Shown: positions 9,945 through 21,990, counted from the stretch's first letter. The stretch: DNA of 64,000 bases from Marisa cornuarietis (GCA_004794655.1 SMMW01000379.1:100061-164060); one strand, 5' to 3'. Program-made: numbers and translations. The notes: generated by a model from the letters alone, not told the origin.

Positions 9945-12900
9945 CTGTTAACATACAAAGTAAGTTTCTACTGTAAGTCAAATGTCGGAGATACGGCGTA
10001 CACATTGACAGACACAAGAATTTAAACAGTGACGTTATCACGTGTTGACGTAACATAACAGACACACGTGACTAACACACTGTCTTCTTCACAAGACTGT
10101 TTCTTACCTGCTTGCTAACTGCTTAACCTGCCACATACGTTACACTACACGATACCCACACCTACCCGCAAATCCAATGCGGAGACTGTGTAGGAAGTTG
10201 GCCACCTCACGACCGCACGTGACGCAGTCGCCTCTGTAATCTAAGTGACCCTGACCTCGGTGATACAGTCGTCTGACAGGTGGGCCGTCTGTGTGGTCGG
10301 GCACACCACGCTCACTGTACGACTTGACTGTACGGCCCTTAGTGGTAAAATTACTCTGCATAGAGATATACATGGTCCTCTCGACTTCCCTGACGACGGT
10401 CGGCGGAGAGCGGAGGGGTCTAGTTAAATATTCCACTTGCCAGCCGGCAGGTGCGACTCCATGGTAAACACTTGCTGCCCAAAAACGGAGCCGAGGAACT
10501 TGTCTGAGCAGTTCGTAACAGAAAGTCTCGAACACGTCTTTACTGTAACAAACATTAGTGTTATAGAGTTACACGTGGTACATTGTTTATGTCTCACTAA
10601 TATGTGTTCATGTTTGTGTGTAGTGATTAATGTCATCGACTAATGACGTCATCGTTCACGCTATGCAAATAACGCCACAATAATAACACGTGTTGCTACC
10701 CAATCTGGGTAACAGCCTATTTAACACAAAAAATCTTGTTTTACCTGCATTACACCACCTCCATCAAGTGTCACAAAATTTGTGGAATTAATAAGATCAA
10801 AACCGGTGTCATCTACTCGTTTGTCTATCATCATATCACACGCTGTACTACTCACATCCAGTCATCCCCAGCTTCATCAGTGATGACGTACAACGACCCT
10901 CCGCTCGCCGCCTGTGACAAGTCTTTGACGGCCTTCTCCACGTCTTCATCGGAATACAGACGATACAGCAGGAGGTGAAGTTGACCGGGTGATGAACCTG
11001 CTGACTGTTGTGTGTTTATTGTCTGCAGCAACAGGTGGTACAACATGATGCACGCTGCACGACTTCCATCAAAAGTACTCACAATGTAGATGTGGTGACC
11101 ACATTGCAGCCATTCTATACCCATCATCAGCAGCACCACGGTTTTACCTGTGCCGGGCGGTCCGGTGACAAAGAGTGTGGGAGGCGCCATGTTGAGCAGG
11201 TGAAGTTGCTCCGGGAAGAGTGTTATTACAGCAGTATAGCACTCTCCTGTACACCACACGGCCTGACCCAGGGTCTTGACACTCACACGTGGAGGACATG
11301 TACATGGCACACTCACTGTTGTCGCCGGACCACAGAATCTAGTACAGTCACATCAATAATATATTCAACTGATATGGTTTACAAAAACAATTAATATGAA
11401 GTAGAGAAGAGTGTGTATTGTAAGTTAATTGTTCAGCGGCATTGCCTCTAATAGTAAATGTCTCATTTTTCACAAAAGAAAGGACGTAAGAAGCATGCAT
11501 TTATCCAGGGTGATACGGGACAGGTAAGAGATCGGAACAAAGAATTTCGACAGAAGACAAGGCTGGCGAAGATCGAATATAAGAATAAGGTAGAAACGAA
11601 ACTAAGGGAAGGGAACGCACGCGAGGCTTGGTTGGGACTAAACAAAATGATGGGTCGCACAACAAAAAAACAGGAGGTAGGATGTGAGGCTGCAGACCTT
11701 GCCAATGACTTAAACAAGTTTTATGCCAGGTTTGATATACAAGACTTTACTCGAGAATGTGAATTGATCTGTTCTTCCCTGTCACCATGTGATATCTTAG
11801 TGGACGAGAATGCCGCAACATCTTGCCTGTCCCGAATTAATCCCTTTAAAGCTCCTGGTCCAGACGGCCTAAAAGGACGGGTGCTCAGATCTTGCGCCCA
11901 GCAGCTGAGCCCAATGATCACACATTTGTTCCACCTGTTCCTGAACAGTCAGTTCTTCCCCAAGCTATGGAAGACCTCAACTATTATTCCAGTGCCCAAA
12001 AAGTCACATGCCAAAGAAATAAATGACTTCCGACCAGTGGCCTTGATCCCTATTCTTGCTAAGTGCATGGAGAGAGTTGTTTGCAACCAATTAGTCAATG
12101 CCATTGCTGATCAACTAGAACCCTACCAGTTTGCATACAAAGCGAAAAGAGGAGTGGATGATGCCTGTTTGACACTCTACAAACTGGTAGCAAACCATCT
12201 GGATGGCTCTGGTACATACGCCCGTATCCTATTCATGGACTTTTCATCTGCTTTTAATACAATTCAGCCACACCTGCTCTTACAACGTCTCCTAGCACTA
12301 AACGTTAACTCAACCCTAGTGCTCTGGATGAGGGAATTTCTCCGGGACCGGCCACAACGGGTCAGCATGGGAGGCAAAGTCTCGACCAGTCTGATCATAA
12401 ATACCGGAGCCCCACAGGGGTGTGTTTTGACCCCGATACTGTTCTCTGTTTACACTAGCGAAGTCCGGACGGAATTCTCGAATTGTGCCCTATCCTTGAT
12501 TAAGTTTGCAGATGATATGGCATTGGTTGCTCGGCTCAAGGACGAGAAGTCACTTGCAAGCTATTTCCTCCAGGTTCAAAAATTACACTCATGGTTTGAA
12601 GAAAACTTTCTGGTGCTCAATGTCTCTAAAACTAAAGAAGTGGTCCTTGACAGAAGAAAACATCAACCTGCCCACACCCCTATAATTATTGATAATGAGA
12701 CAATAGAACAGGTGCAAAGTTTTAGGTACCTAGGCACAGTGCTAGACAGCAAACTGTCCTTTCAGGAAAACACCAGCATTGTTTCCAGGAAAGCACATCA
12801 GCGCCTGTTCCTGCTGAAGCAACTTAGGAATTTCGGTGTCAGCGGCCCTGTCCTTGAGTCAGTATACCGCAGCCTAATCGAAAGCATCTTAACATTCAAT

Positions 12901-13203
12901 ATGTCAGTGTGGTTTGGCGTTCTCTCTCTCAAAGATAAAGCTTGTTTAATGAGAGTGGTCAAGAGTGCCAGCAAGATTATTGGTTCTCCACAAAGACCTT
13001 TAGGTGATTTATACATCAAGGCTGTGAGGTTAAAGGCCGTCAGAATCATCACAGACCCCTCTCACCCACTACATCGCCACTTCCAAATGTTACCCTCTGG
13101 CCGCAGATGGAAGCAAGTGGTCGCCAGGAAGAGTGCCTTTGCCAAGTCATTCTTACCAACCGAAATAGCACTCCTGCACAGGACTAACAAATGTACCTAG
13201 CCT

Positions 13204-13268
<65 letters not shown>

Positions 13269-16200
13269 GAAGAGAATGTGCATCTGCTAACTGTCATAGG
13301 TGTGAGAGGGCTAAGCATGAGTGTAACTGTATCAGTGTATGAGATGTGATCGTAATCTTTTCAGTTTATTATGTATCCTTTTCTCCAGTTAATTGTGGGA
13401 GCTCCCAGCAACAAAGGAAAATTTCTATCTCTGTTGTGACCAAACAAAGACAATAAAGATGTATTGTATTGTATTGTAAAAAAGAAAAATATCGTTTTGT
13501 GAAAACTAAATATAACCTATTTTTATCAATCATTAATTTATGCCAAATTAAGAAAATTTTGAAAGTTCATTTTTTTAATGGAAACCATGACCTGCCCTGA
13601 ATTGAAAACTGAAATACTCCAGCACAATGCAAAACAACATTAGTGAATTTTAAGCGAAACTATGCTTGTAGTTCCACAGGTTTATAGCATACAATGAGTG
13701 AGCTAGTGGAGAACAAAAAACTCTGAAGAAAAACAAGAGAATAAATATACTAAACTGACGAAATGCAGTTACAGTTTACATGTTGGCAAGATCTCCGATC
13801 GTCCTAATTCTTGTCGAAAGGAAAATGTGATGATGTGTAGCAAGATGAAAGCCAAACCTTAAAGGCCTATTCTCACGGTGCAATGTTTTCAGGGTTTGTA
13901 CGTGCAAGATTTTGCCTGCTGGGCACCGTTCTACTCTCACGTAGCAAGGCCACTCGCTAGTGTCCTGCTAGGTGACGTCATCCGCGCAGAGCATTGTGGG
14001 TAGTCGACAAAATGGAAGACAATCGGATACTTTCGGAAGCTACTGCTGCTACGTTAATAACATTGTCTGATGAAGTAGGGAGATAGAAAAGAAGAAAAAA
14101 AAGGTGTTAGATAAATGTAGAATGACTTTCAATTTTAAGCTTTGGACAAAAAAGGAAAATTAGCAACAGAGCGATAGTTTTGGGGTTCATTAGGGTTAAG
14201 GCTGTTTTCTTTAGAGGTGGGGGTGACAATATCAATCAGCAATCATCAAGTTCTTTGTACACGAGATGGATTGGAATCGGGTTAAGAGAGCAAGAAATTT
14301 GAGGAGTCTATGACAATCTTTATGACTGGGACTCAGTAGCAGGCGCAATATCCATTAAAGGCGTTCAGGATGAAAACATCAACCATAGGTTTGTGAGACT
14401 GCTGGTCCTGCCCTTCTGTGATGATATCGCTACTTACAGAATAGAACTTCTATTTAATTTTCATCTAGCTTTATTTATTTTGTAGCATGCAATGTTTGAC
14501 TTGATGTATACAATCCTGTATAGTGGTGACGGCAGAATGAGACATAGTACAGGTGTGTGTAGATAGCATTGGACTGGTCACAGGCAGAATGACTCTGACT
14601 GCAGGTGGACAGTGATTTTGTATACATAATAAAAATATTGATTCAAGGACAGAATTTGGGTAACCACGTAAAAAGAAAAAGTGAACGCGACAGACGCCCA
14701 TGAACACGGTCTGAGTCTGATCAGTCTTATAGGAATCGAGCAATTCCAGAACGGCGCCAGGGGGTATTCTTTGAACAAGCGTAGAAACATGAATTATTTC
14801 TAATGCTGCAGGCCAGTCAAACAGTAGAACGATCAGCGGCAGAAAAGTAAAACAATGTCAAGAAACATCCCCACTGACGAGGGCATACCGAATGTCAGTT
14901 GTTATTGTAATGGCAACAGCCTTGCTGTTGTTAACAGGAGACTGTGTTGGCTGGGTAGGGAGGATGAGATGGCGTGTTTGTAAATAATTGTACAAACTGG
15001 AAACTTGGCATTATTGGTGTCATACACTGAAGTCAAGCGTGAATTTCGTGTAAAATAAAGTACCCACATAAGCTGTAAACAAATGCAGAAAAAATCATTT
15101 AAATAGACTGACACTGACAATAATTATTTATAAAGAAAGACGTTAAAACGTCAAGACATTCATCAAGAATGTATTGGGTGTAGCTGACACGTTGTTGGTT
15201 TATCCCCCAAATTGATCGTATTTAAATCATTTTCGGAGACTGGTGTGAGAGAAGAACCAGTGGAAACATGGCTAGAAATGTGATCTTGTGCCGACATTGA
15301 ACGTAAACATGTGTGGCAGTGCAGAATGATATGTGCAAAGCATTTAGTAGTTGTGTTCAGAATGTTTGTCTGTCAACATTGCGTAGAGAGCAAGGGGTGC
15401 ACAATACGAGAACTTTTAAAGTATTGTGATTGCACAGATAGGTACCTGGCTATTAACTTCTTGTAAATGTCTAAGGATATTTTGTTGCTGGCAGGTCCAG
15501 CCCCAGCCACACGTCGCTGCCACCAGTGTCCGAGTTCCCTCAGCACGTGACTACTGACGTCCCACGGGGTCTTGGGGTCAGACAACTGATCAGAGCACAG
15601 ACACACACCAGCGATGTCGGCGGGGTCTGTTGTTCCCAGACACCGACATAAGTCCTGTAGAAAAAGAGTCCTCTTATGAGTAAAAATCATGAAGCATCTT
15701 TGCAACAGATAGCGCTAGTTCATTTTTGAAAGTACTAGGGTCTTTCGAATCTATGTTATTGCTATGTCATCTAGCACCTGACAGTTTTACTTCATTCTCA
15801 AAAAGGATTGACCGGTTTGGTTGTGTTTTGTAGATTTTTACAACGAGTTGACGATGGAAGACCTGGCTGTGAATTTTTGCCATAATTTACTGTTTTACTT
15901 CCGTAAAGAGAAGAGCGCACGTCGAGCTTGTGAAAAGTTGCATAAAGTTTGCGGTCACAATTTTCTACAGGGACATCAGTACCATCGAAGGTTCGAACAA
16001 TTCCATGCTGGTCATTTCGATCTCGACGCTCCATGGTCATGGAGGCTCACTGAGAGATTGCAGAAACACTGATCATTCATCACTCAAGCGTTCATGACCA
16101 CCTGAATAAGCTGATGATAAGAAGTGAACTGCTTGCAACATTGTGATGCGAACGCGGTCTTGGTCCCGACGCGATGACTCGTCTCAAAGAAAATTGAGTG

Positions 16201-19200
16201 GAGACTTTGTTCAGAGGAAGGCTATAGTTTAACTGAATAGTTTACAAAGAAGCCAGGTTTTACTGTTTTGGGCAGACGACAAGAGAACGGAAACAAACTA
16301 CACCACCATATGCATCACCATGAAGCTCACAAGTGATGCGAGACAGTGCCTGGTGTGATTCCGCTCTTTGACGTCTGAGGTTGAGATTATGTTATTCTCT
16401 CTCCTGTTGTTTGTTCTGAGCAATTATTACGGTTCTGTAGGTGGAGACAGAAGTGCAATTTATGCACCAAGGCTTACTTACTGATTTCTACCACCGACCA
16501 TAATTAAATAGGAAAAATGTGCCTCGTGCCCTACCCCTGCCAGCATCCGTAGAGCCAGCAGAAGTGGGTTATCTCCCCTTACACCAAGACACCAAGCAAA
16601 CTGTATGACAGCAGGTAATGCAGGGCTGGGTTTATCTATGACAATCTCCAGTAATACAGCTTATACAATACCAGCTTCCTTTCCCATTCTCCTATCATAG
16701 CGCAAGAACACCTCAAGATTTAAAATCTTCTCAAACCAAAAGCAGCCAACCTCATGTCCCCTTCCCCCCTCGAACCGATGTCTGGTCTCCAGCTGTTTTT
16801 CCCGCCGTTTGTTACACTTAACAGCCTTTCAAATCAACAGCATATTTAGAAAATAGCATGCAATTCTTATAACCTGTTAATAAATTATTTTTTCTATATA
16901 AGAAAAGTTGTACAGGTGAAGCGAAACGAGTAGGTGTGTAAAGTGGACAGAAGAGACCTCAAACCTGAGTTAGCTGAGTGTCGCCGGAGATGGCCTGTTG
17001 AACTTCGTCAGTCGTGAGGTTCGGGAAAGCGATCGTCTTAGTGACTGGTAGACAATTAGCGATGTCGGACGATAGGTGAGATAACATGGCCTCCCCCTTG
17101 GCCAGCTGGGTCGTAGCCTCTTTCAGTTTTCTTCGAATGTTTTTGTCTTTATCGTCATTCGACATTTTGAGTGTCTGTGTGTTGTCACCAAATGCCTTTA
17201 CCTCACAAATGACAAAACCAAAATGTCGATGAATGAGAAGCACATCAAAGTCGCCCTGTTTCCAGTTTCGTGGCAGAGCAGAAGGAAGGTTGGCCGGTAG
17301 GGAGAGCTGTGCAGCTGCAGCTGTGTAACAAGGTTCTCCCAGATACTGGCCGAACTGAAGCTGAGTCAGTCCAACCATCACTTCTTTCTTGTCTTCACAC
17401 AGTGTTTGGAGACACAAGAGCACCCTTTGCATGGCTGCATCGTCTCTGATGTCACTGTCCTGAACGCGAGGTGGCTGAGGAATGGAAGCAGCAGCGGACA
17501 GATTAATCGCCGGCTGACCTGTCTGACCTGACTGAGCAGACTGACCAGACTGACCAGACTGTACTGACTGTAAGACCAGAACATCCTGACCTGCAATCAA
17601 CTGTCTGGTCATCGGCACGCGGTTGATGTAGACAGGAGGCAAGAAGTAGGCGCGAGAGTCGAGATCAGGGAACGCGGCCTCAACCCACTGTAGCCAGAAT
17701 GTCTGGGCTTGTTGTGATAATGTTTCCTGTGTGAACAAAATTGGTAAATTAAAAGATATTATGATATGTTATTCCTAAGAAATTCATTTCATTTAAAGGC
17801 CAACCTCACTGCTGACCAAAATTCACTGGAAAGAGAGCACAAAGTATCACAAAAACATATTCCGGTTGTATTTTATGACAAAAAGACATGAAAGATTTTA
17901 TTTTTCTCTTAAGCACACCTGAATTTGTCGAGAAAACAGGAAGTGACGAAACGGAAGTATTTCTAAAAATAGCGTCGTTTGCACAAGCTGAAGTCGAAGA
18001 GAAAAAATGCAATCCTCGGTAAAAAAAAATGATCAGGACACATTGAGCTGTTGCTGAATGTTCTCTTCGACACTCAGTGGGAGTTAGTTTGTACTCATGA
18101 AGGAAATCCTAAACATAATGCAGCAAATGCCAGTGGATTAAATTTGTTCAGAGATGTGTATATAATATATGTGTATATATGTGTATATACAGGTCTCGCT
18201 TTGTTCAAACGTGCCATGCGAACTTCGTCCCCACACTGTATTCAAGAATTTGCTCAAAACATTTTTATCCAGTCACTTATACAGTACAAGCAAGTCTTAG
18301 AATTCCAGTAAAACAAAGAAATCTTATTCCTACAGCAGTGCTTACTATACAAAAGCATGAGATGTTAAAACCAACTGCGACTGCTGGTAGATCAAGCACC
18401 AGATATGCAACATTGATAGTTTCTACACCATCTGGGGCCAGTTGCACAACACGTTTCTAAACCTTAAAACTGTTCCAAAGAAGCATAATCTCTTCTTAGC
18501 CATTTTGATGCATTGCACAAAAACATGCAAACAATTGTGCTGACAGGACAGAAAGTCAGACTTAAACAACTTTATCTTACTTAAAGCAGTTTTAGTTTTA
18601 AAAATTATAAAATTGTGTAGTGCACTTTTAACTGATTATCTAAATAGATTTAAGGCCTAAAAGTGTTTAAAATTAGAAACGTGTTGTGCAACTGTAACAT
18701 CATGTGACAGTCACAAACACATCATCATCAGTCGTATCTTTTTCCAGCATAATGCTCAAAACAACTGACAGTCTGAGGGCACCATTGATGTGCCTGATCG
18801 AAACAGCTAAAAAAAAGAAAAAAAATAGGTTGATAAACGAGCTTAAACCGAAACACGTGCGAGTATAAATAAATAGAAAATGTTACATGCAGCTAAATGA
18901 GGATGAAATAGGTTTTACATCGATAAACATGCTTCAAACTATTATTATATTTTTAATTGTAAAACAGTACTTATCAGCAGTCGGTTGTAACTATAAAATA
19001 AAAATGCAGTGCTTAAAACCATCAAGTAAAAATAAAATTACAGGAGTTTATCTTAGACAAACACTTTTGAAATGTGTTCATAGTTTATTAACAATAATAC
19101 ACATTGGAAAAATTAACTCAATGCGCCCACTTAGTAACAGACAATCAGTTATAATACAACGTAGACTGCAATGACCCTGATTGTTACCCATTAAATTTTG

Positions 19201-21555
19201 ATGAGGAGAAAATTGACTTACCAGTTTGTTAAATGGATTCAGTTTGATCCCTTTAATTATTTTTTAACTTCATCCGAAGCTTCTAAATAAAGTTCGAATC
19301 TGTAGAACCGTATTCCAAAATCAGCCGTCTCATTTTTTAGGCCAAAATCGCTTCTTGAACACGACAACCTGAGTGACGTTTCTTCATTTGACTTGAAGAC
19401 ATGCACACCCGCTGTTACAAATACTCAGGCCGCGTAAGAGAACCTCCGGTACAGGAAAGTAATTTTTTCCCGTTTTCTTAGTTGCAAGTGAGAATGCCGA
19501 TGTTTTAAGCATTATATATTTAAAAGTAAGCATAATTTTGTACTCATATTTTGAGAATTATTATTTTAAGAGAGACTTAACCCGATCATAAAGAAACAAA
19601 TGTTGTGCTCGGTTTGTCATTTAAGATTATTTCAGCTCCATTATTACTTGTGTAAGCTAATGATATGTAGAATTCGAGAAGGCTCATTTTAAAATTTTGT
19701 CATCCACAATAGCATTTTGTTTATGTCATAATAAAAGTTTGTTTTTAAACAAACAAACCTTTGAACCAGTCTTCTGACTGACGAGGCTGACTGCTTTCTT
19801 GATCTGAGAAGAAACACCGCAGATGTTGAGAACCTTCATACCTGGTACAGGTGAGGGGATGGAGTCAAACTCTATGTCAGCACCTGACTTTTTCTTCACC
19901 TCTTCAAGGGGACTTTTGTTAGCTTAAAAAAATTATTTGTGATTGTCAATACGATTGTCATTTATCCTTAACAAACTCTAATGGTTGACGACGCTAATGG
20001 TAAGTCTCATTCAAAATCTTCAAAACTACCTCGACCACGCATCACCAGTCCTGTACACGTAATCATCATTATCATTTATCAGTCTGTTTTCTCTATTCTT
20101 ATGAATTTACTGATTATGACCTTTACAGTTGAATGCTGTTTTTTCCTTTTGTTTGCTTTTTGCCCTTCTTCCATATACTGTTTAATTTTAAAAAGTCCGC
20201 TCACCTGTATCAGCGAGTAATTCAGCCTGTTCATCAGTCACAGCGTGAAGGTAAACTTCTACCCGCCCACCGCCTCTAGAACTTTGTCTTCCACCTCCTC
20301 CTTTAGGCCGCTGTCCCTGTGAGAGTTAGTACAGTTAGAGGAGAACATCATGAGACTGAACATGATTCATAACTAAAATGATATTGCACCGGATATGGCA
20401 TATGTGCACCAGCATAAAGCTAAGGCCACCAGACTGTTAAGAATGCGGTTTAGCGAGACAGAAAGCGTGTATTATCCTGTACTAGTGACAGAAAGGGTGA
20501 GCACGTGTTCGAGTAGAGTTCAAGGGAGTCTCCTACCCCCGATCGAATTTGCTGTTGAGTAAACGATAGTTGTGATTCCTGCCAATACTGTTAAAGGAGT
20601 CAAACGTGTTGATTAAGCGTGTGTTCAGATAGAAGCAAGTCCTTCCCAAGAAAGGGTAGTCCTTTTTACACGTCTTGTAATGAGTAAGATTTTGTAAATT
20701 TTGGAACCAGAATTCATGATTTTTAATGACTTTATAATAAATTGCTATGGAAGGTGCGTACATGAAAAAAAGTAAATTTTCAAAATAGACTAAATGTAAA
20801 AGGAGTTTTCACGAATTGTTTTGGGAGCGGTATCCTGGTGCCTAGTTACGAAATGATAGGTAGAGGAGCCAAGACCCTGAGTCAGAGCTGAAGTAATGTG
20901 GAGCGTGTTTCCCCACCTGTAACAACTACTTGGTCAACACCTGCGAGTCAGTTTTTAAAAACATACGTGCTTGGCAACTACCCGACCAAGACCTGGGAGC
21001 CCACTTGGAGTCATGCGTGAAAGTGCAAAAAGTAAAAAGAATTTTTTTACGTGAGGATTATTCTACGCAGAAAAAGTTCGCGTGGAGGAGTGTTCCACCC
21101 GTTATTCAACATCAGGAGAGAGTAAAAGTCAGAACGTTGAATAAACTCTCCCCTGGGGGAAGAACTCCGGCCCTCAGTGATCAACGCATTATCGATAAGA
21201 CCGATAACCAAAAGAGATCTAAATGTTGAAAGTGTTAAGAGATTAATTAGTAACTGATTACGAGATAAAGTAGACTATTTATTGTAGTCTGTTGAAATAG
21301 CTTTAGTGCTGAGTAGAGCTGGAGGAAGATATGTTTTCTTTATGAAGTGACACGAACTAACGTGCAACAGATAATATATTTTCCCTTTTTGCTGACAGAA
21401 AAGAAACAATAGCAACTTGTGTCTGGTCCTAAAGGTTTCTTTCTTACTAATGCATTCTCTCCACTAATACAAGTTTTCTAAACGCGGCGGGTCAAAGCTT
21501 ATCGCACTCCTCCTTGACTCACCTGTTGTGAAGCAGACTGCGGATGACTGGACAT
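9604..21555 (-). CDS. gene B: KH-NERD-SF1 helicase protein, 826 aa
   Basis: Eight coding exons, all with GT-AG borders: 21555-21523, 20316-20205, 19922-19759, 17726-16965, 15654-15446, 11338-10856, 10542-10166, 9944-9604. Their lengths sum to 2481 nt, 827 codons with the stop, with no phase conflict. Protein order: Gly/Arg-rich head (12-30), KH-like fold (30-103), NERD (about 104-357, Asp264, Glu278, Lys280), linker (358-426), SF1 ATPase with Walker A GPPGTGKT (486-493) and Walker B DE (581-582), motif IV-like YLTRPLRSPP, and a C-terminal RecA-like half with GLER and an SRCT motif VI-like end. No signal peptide or membrane segment, so intracellular. The NERD plus UvrD-type helicase pairing is known in bacteria; the KH addition suggests RNA or RNA-DNA substrates. 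Substrate and role are inferred. A LINE, a mariner scrap and a MITE lie in its introns. Confidence 0.85.
10166..10542 (-). CDS. gene B helicase middle exon
   Basis: 377 nt, acceptor TTTGTTACAG, donor GTAGGT, phase 2 in and 1 out. It encodes VPRLRFWAAS, then GWQVEYLTRPLRSPPTVV, like SF1 motif III/IV (L..N.RS...I). A CVTCGREV segment near the end offers a Cys pair. The last codons before the donor are followed by a stop if not spliced, supporting the splice. Confidence 0.75.
10856..11338 (-). CDS. gene B P-loop ATPase exon
   Basis: 483 nt, acceptor CTAG, donor GTGAGT, phase 2 at both ends. It encodes the first RecA-like half: LFVTGPPGTGKTVVLLMMG (Walker A) and SLYVITDEAGDDW (Walker B). Length and phase equal those of the C copy, and 140 bases (11190-11329) are identical to it. 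Confidence 0.88.
11458..13200 (+). CDS. LINE reverse transcriptase, 580 codons intact
   Basis: All the main reverse transcriptase blocks are present in order: FKAPGPDGLKGRVL, a PVPKK and DFRPVALIP block, LFMDFSSAFNTI with the first catalytic Asp, GAPQGCVLTPILFS, KFADDMALVA with the catalytic DD pair, NVSKTKEVV and YLGTVLDSKLSF. A typical Rex1/CR1 C-terminal tail (RRWKQV) follows. There is no internal stop or frameshift, so the insertion is probably recent. Endonuclease is absent, so it is not autonomous. Confidence 0.9.
   Translation: MSHFSQKKGRKKHAFIQGDTGQVRDRNKEFRQKTRLAKIEYKNKVETKLREGNAREAWLGLNKMMGRTTKKQEVGCEAADLANDLNKFYARFDIQDFTRECELICSSLSPCDILVDENAATSCLSRINPFKAPGPDGLKGRVLRSCAQQLSPMITHLFHLFLNSQFFPKLWKTSTIIPVPKKSHAKEINDFRPVALIPILAKCMERVVCNQLVNAIADQLEPYQFAYKAKRGVDDACLTLYKLVANHLDGSGTYARILFMDFSSAFNTIQPHLLLQRLLALNVNSTLVLWMREFLRDRPQRVSMGGKVSTSLIINTGAPQGCVLTPILFSVYTSEVRTEFSNCALSLIKFADDMALVARLKDEKSLASYFLQVQKLHSWFEENFLVLNVSKTKEVVLDRRKHQPAHTPIIIDNETIEQVQSFRYLGTVLDSKLSFQENTSIVSRKAHQRLFLLKQLRNFGVSGPVLESVYRSLIESILTFNMSVWFGVLSLKDKACLMRVVKSASKIIGSPQRPLGDLYIKAVRLKAVRIITDPSHPLHRHFQMLPSGRRWKQVVARKSAFAKSFLPTEIALLHRTNKCT
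13204..13261. repeat. (GT)n microsatellite in LINE 3' UTR
   Basis: Perfect run of about 28 GT dinucleotides directly after the LINE stop codon. Confidence 0.97.
13480..15445. other. gene B intron, no exon seen
   Basis: Intronic sequence between LINE and linker exon. At 13870-14090 there is a + strand piece with an ATG at 14011 opening about 22 codons, next to a TTCTCACGGTGCAA-like phrase that resembles the ends of Harbinger-type elements; too short to call. Nothing else is supported. Confidence 0.4.
15446..15654 (-). CDS. gene B linker exon
   Basis: 209 nt, phase 0 in and 2 out, acceptor CTACAG, donor GTACCT. It encodes DLCRCLGTTDPADIAGV and ELGHWWQRRVAGAG, one codon longer than in A and C because the end after GPASN has diverged. 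If not spliced, the frame would run on 23 codons to a stop. Confidence 0.82.
15836..16072 (+). pseudogene. mariner transposase N-terminal fragment
   Basis: The frame reads YFRKEKSARRACEKL, then RRFEQFHAGHFDLD and PWSWRLTE, matching the mariner helix-turn-helix region (…R.WF.RF..GDFDL.D.PRSGRP). Only the DNA-binding part is left; the DDD catalytic domain is not seen. It lies in the B intron between NERD and linker exons. Confidence 0.65.
16073..16964. other. gene B intron, decayed sequence
   Basis: No frame or structure of note; perhaps more mariner remnant in the first 150 bases. CT-rich patch at about 16740-16800. Confidence 0.4.
16965..17726 (-). CDS. gene B NERD domain exon
   Basis: 762 nt (254 codons), phase 0 at both ends, acceptor TTCACACAG. 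Layout as in gene A: FPDLDSRAYFLPP, then a variable linker here made of SGQ/AQ triplets (about residues 160-175), then DFDVLLIHRHFGFVICEVK. Asp264, Glu278 and Lys280 are the expected catalytic residues. It is the most divergent exon in length among the copies because of the linker. Confidence 0.87.
18439..18694. mobile_element. 256-bp MITE with 22-bp perfect inverted repeats
   Basis: The ends, starting CAGTTGCACAACACG on the left and the exact inverse on the right, match over 22 bp; the inner sequence is AT-rich and non-coding. It sits in the intron between the KH and NERD exons of B. The family cannot be fixed because no clear target duplication is visible. Confidence 0.8.
19759..19922 (-). 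CDS. gene B KH-like domain, second half
   Basis: 164 nt, phase 1 in and 0 out, acceptor TTTTTTTAAG, donor GTTTGT. It encodes LEEVKKKSGADIEF and MKVLNICGVSSQI, then KKAVSLVSQKTG, like the matching exon of A. The Gly loop of a classical KH domain is replaced (TGANKS). Confidence 0.75.
20205..20316 (-). CDS. gene B Gly/Arg-rich head and KH first half
   Basis: 112 nt (37 codons plus one base), acceptor CTCACAG, donor GTGAGC. It encodes GQRPKGGGGRQSSRGGGR, a short RGG-like box that usually binds RNA, then VEVYLHAVTDEQAELLADT, the first strand and helix of the KH-like fold. Confidence 0.78.
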
Positions 21556-21572
21556 TGTTGACAGTGGTCTCC
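21523..21572 (-). CDS. gene B start-codon exon
   Basis: Acceptor TTTTACAAG, 17 nt of leader, ATG at 21555 and 11 codons (MSSHPQSASQQ) up to a strong GTGAGT donor. Phase 0 junction to GQRPK is clean. The same exon exists in A. There is no signal peptide. Confidence 0.78.
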
Positions 21573-21834
21573 CTTGTAAAAGTAATAGACTATAGCTTTA
21601 TCTAGCCAGTCAGGGCTATGTCTTCATCTTGTAGAGAGAGTTGATGGAGTGAAACTGGATTAGTGAAATAATTCACAAGACATGAGACCTAAACTAGAGA
21701 GCTGTCGGTCTTGTGCTAAAATAAACGGATCATTGTGTTGTGTTTTTATTTAAATTTTAATGGTATACTAAAGACAGATCGAGAAAGACTTTTTTTGTAA
21801 ATCAGTTGTAGTGACAATAGAAAACATTTTTTTT

Positions 21835-21990
21835 TGCTGTCAGAAAACAAATCATAACCATGTGCAGTTAGACAACTAAAAACAAATCATTTACTGTTAG
21901 ACAATAGAAAACATTAATTGACAAAAAGAAAAAACAAATCGTTTACTGTCAGACAAAACTACACAATTATCTACTGTTAAACAATAGTAA
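21835..21990. repeat. degenerate ~30-bp tandem repeat
   Basis: About four diverged copies of a unit like AAACAAATCATTTACTGTTA followed by GACAATAG. It lies in intron 1 of gene B. No coding potential. Confidence 0.6.

Larger units (their letters stand above)
11458..13479 (+). mobile_element. Rex1/CR1-like non-LTR retrotransposon, 5'-truncated
   Basis: A LINE inserted in the intron between the linker and ATPase exons of gene B, in opposite orientation to the gene. It holds one long reverse transcriptase frame (11458-13200), a 3' UTR with a long GT repeat, an AATAAA at 13451 and ends in short direct repeats of ATTGT (about 13457-13479), typical of CR1-group elements. The endonuclease part is missing, and a stop codon immediately precedes the first ATG, so the 5' truncation lies near 11450. 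Confidence 0.85.

Noticed and set aside
10245..11394. + strand frames over the helicase exons (also at 28269-30009)
   Set aside because: Antisense shadows of well-supported minus-strand exons with matching phases.
20930..21229. 99-codon + strand frame with a GAATAAACTCTCCCC-like end
   Set aside because: Might be part of an LTR, but no TG...CA ends or target duplication could be fixed; not called.
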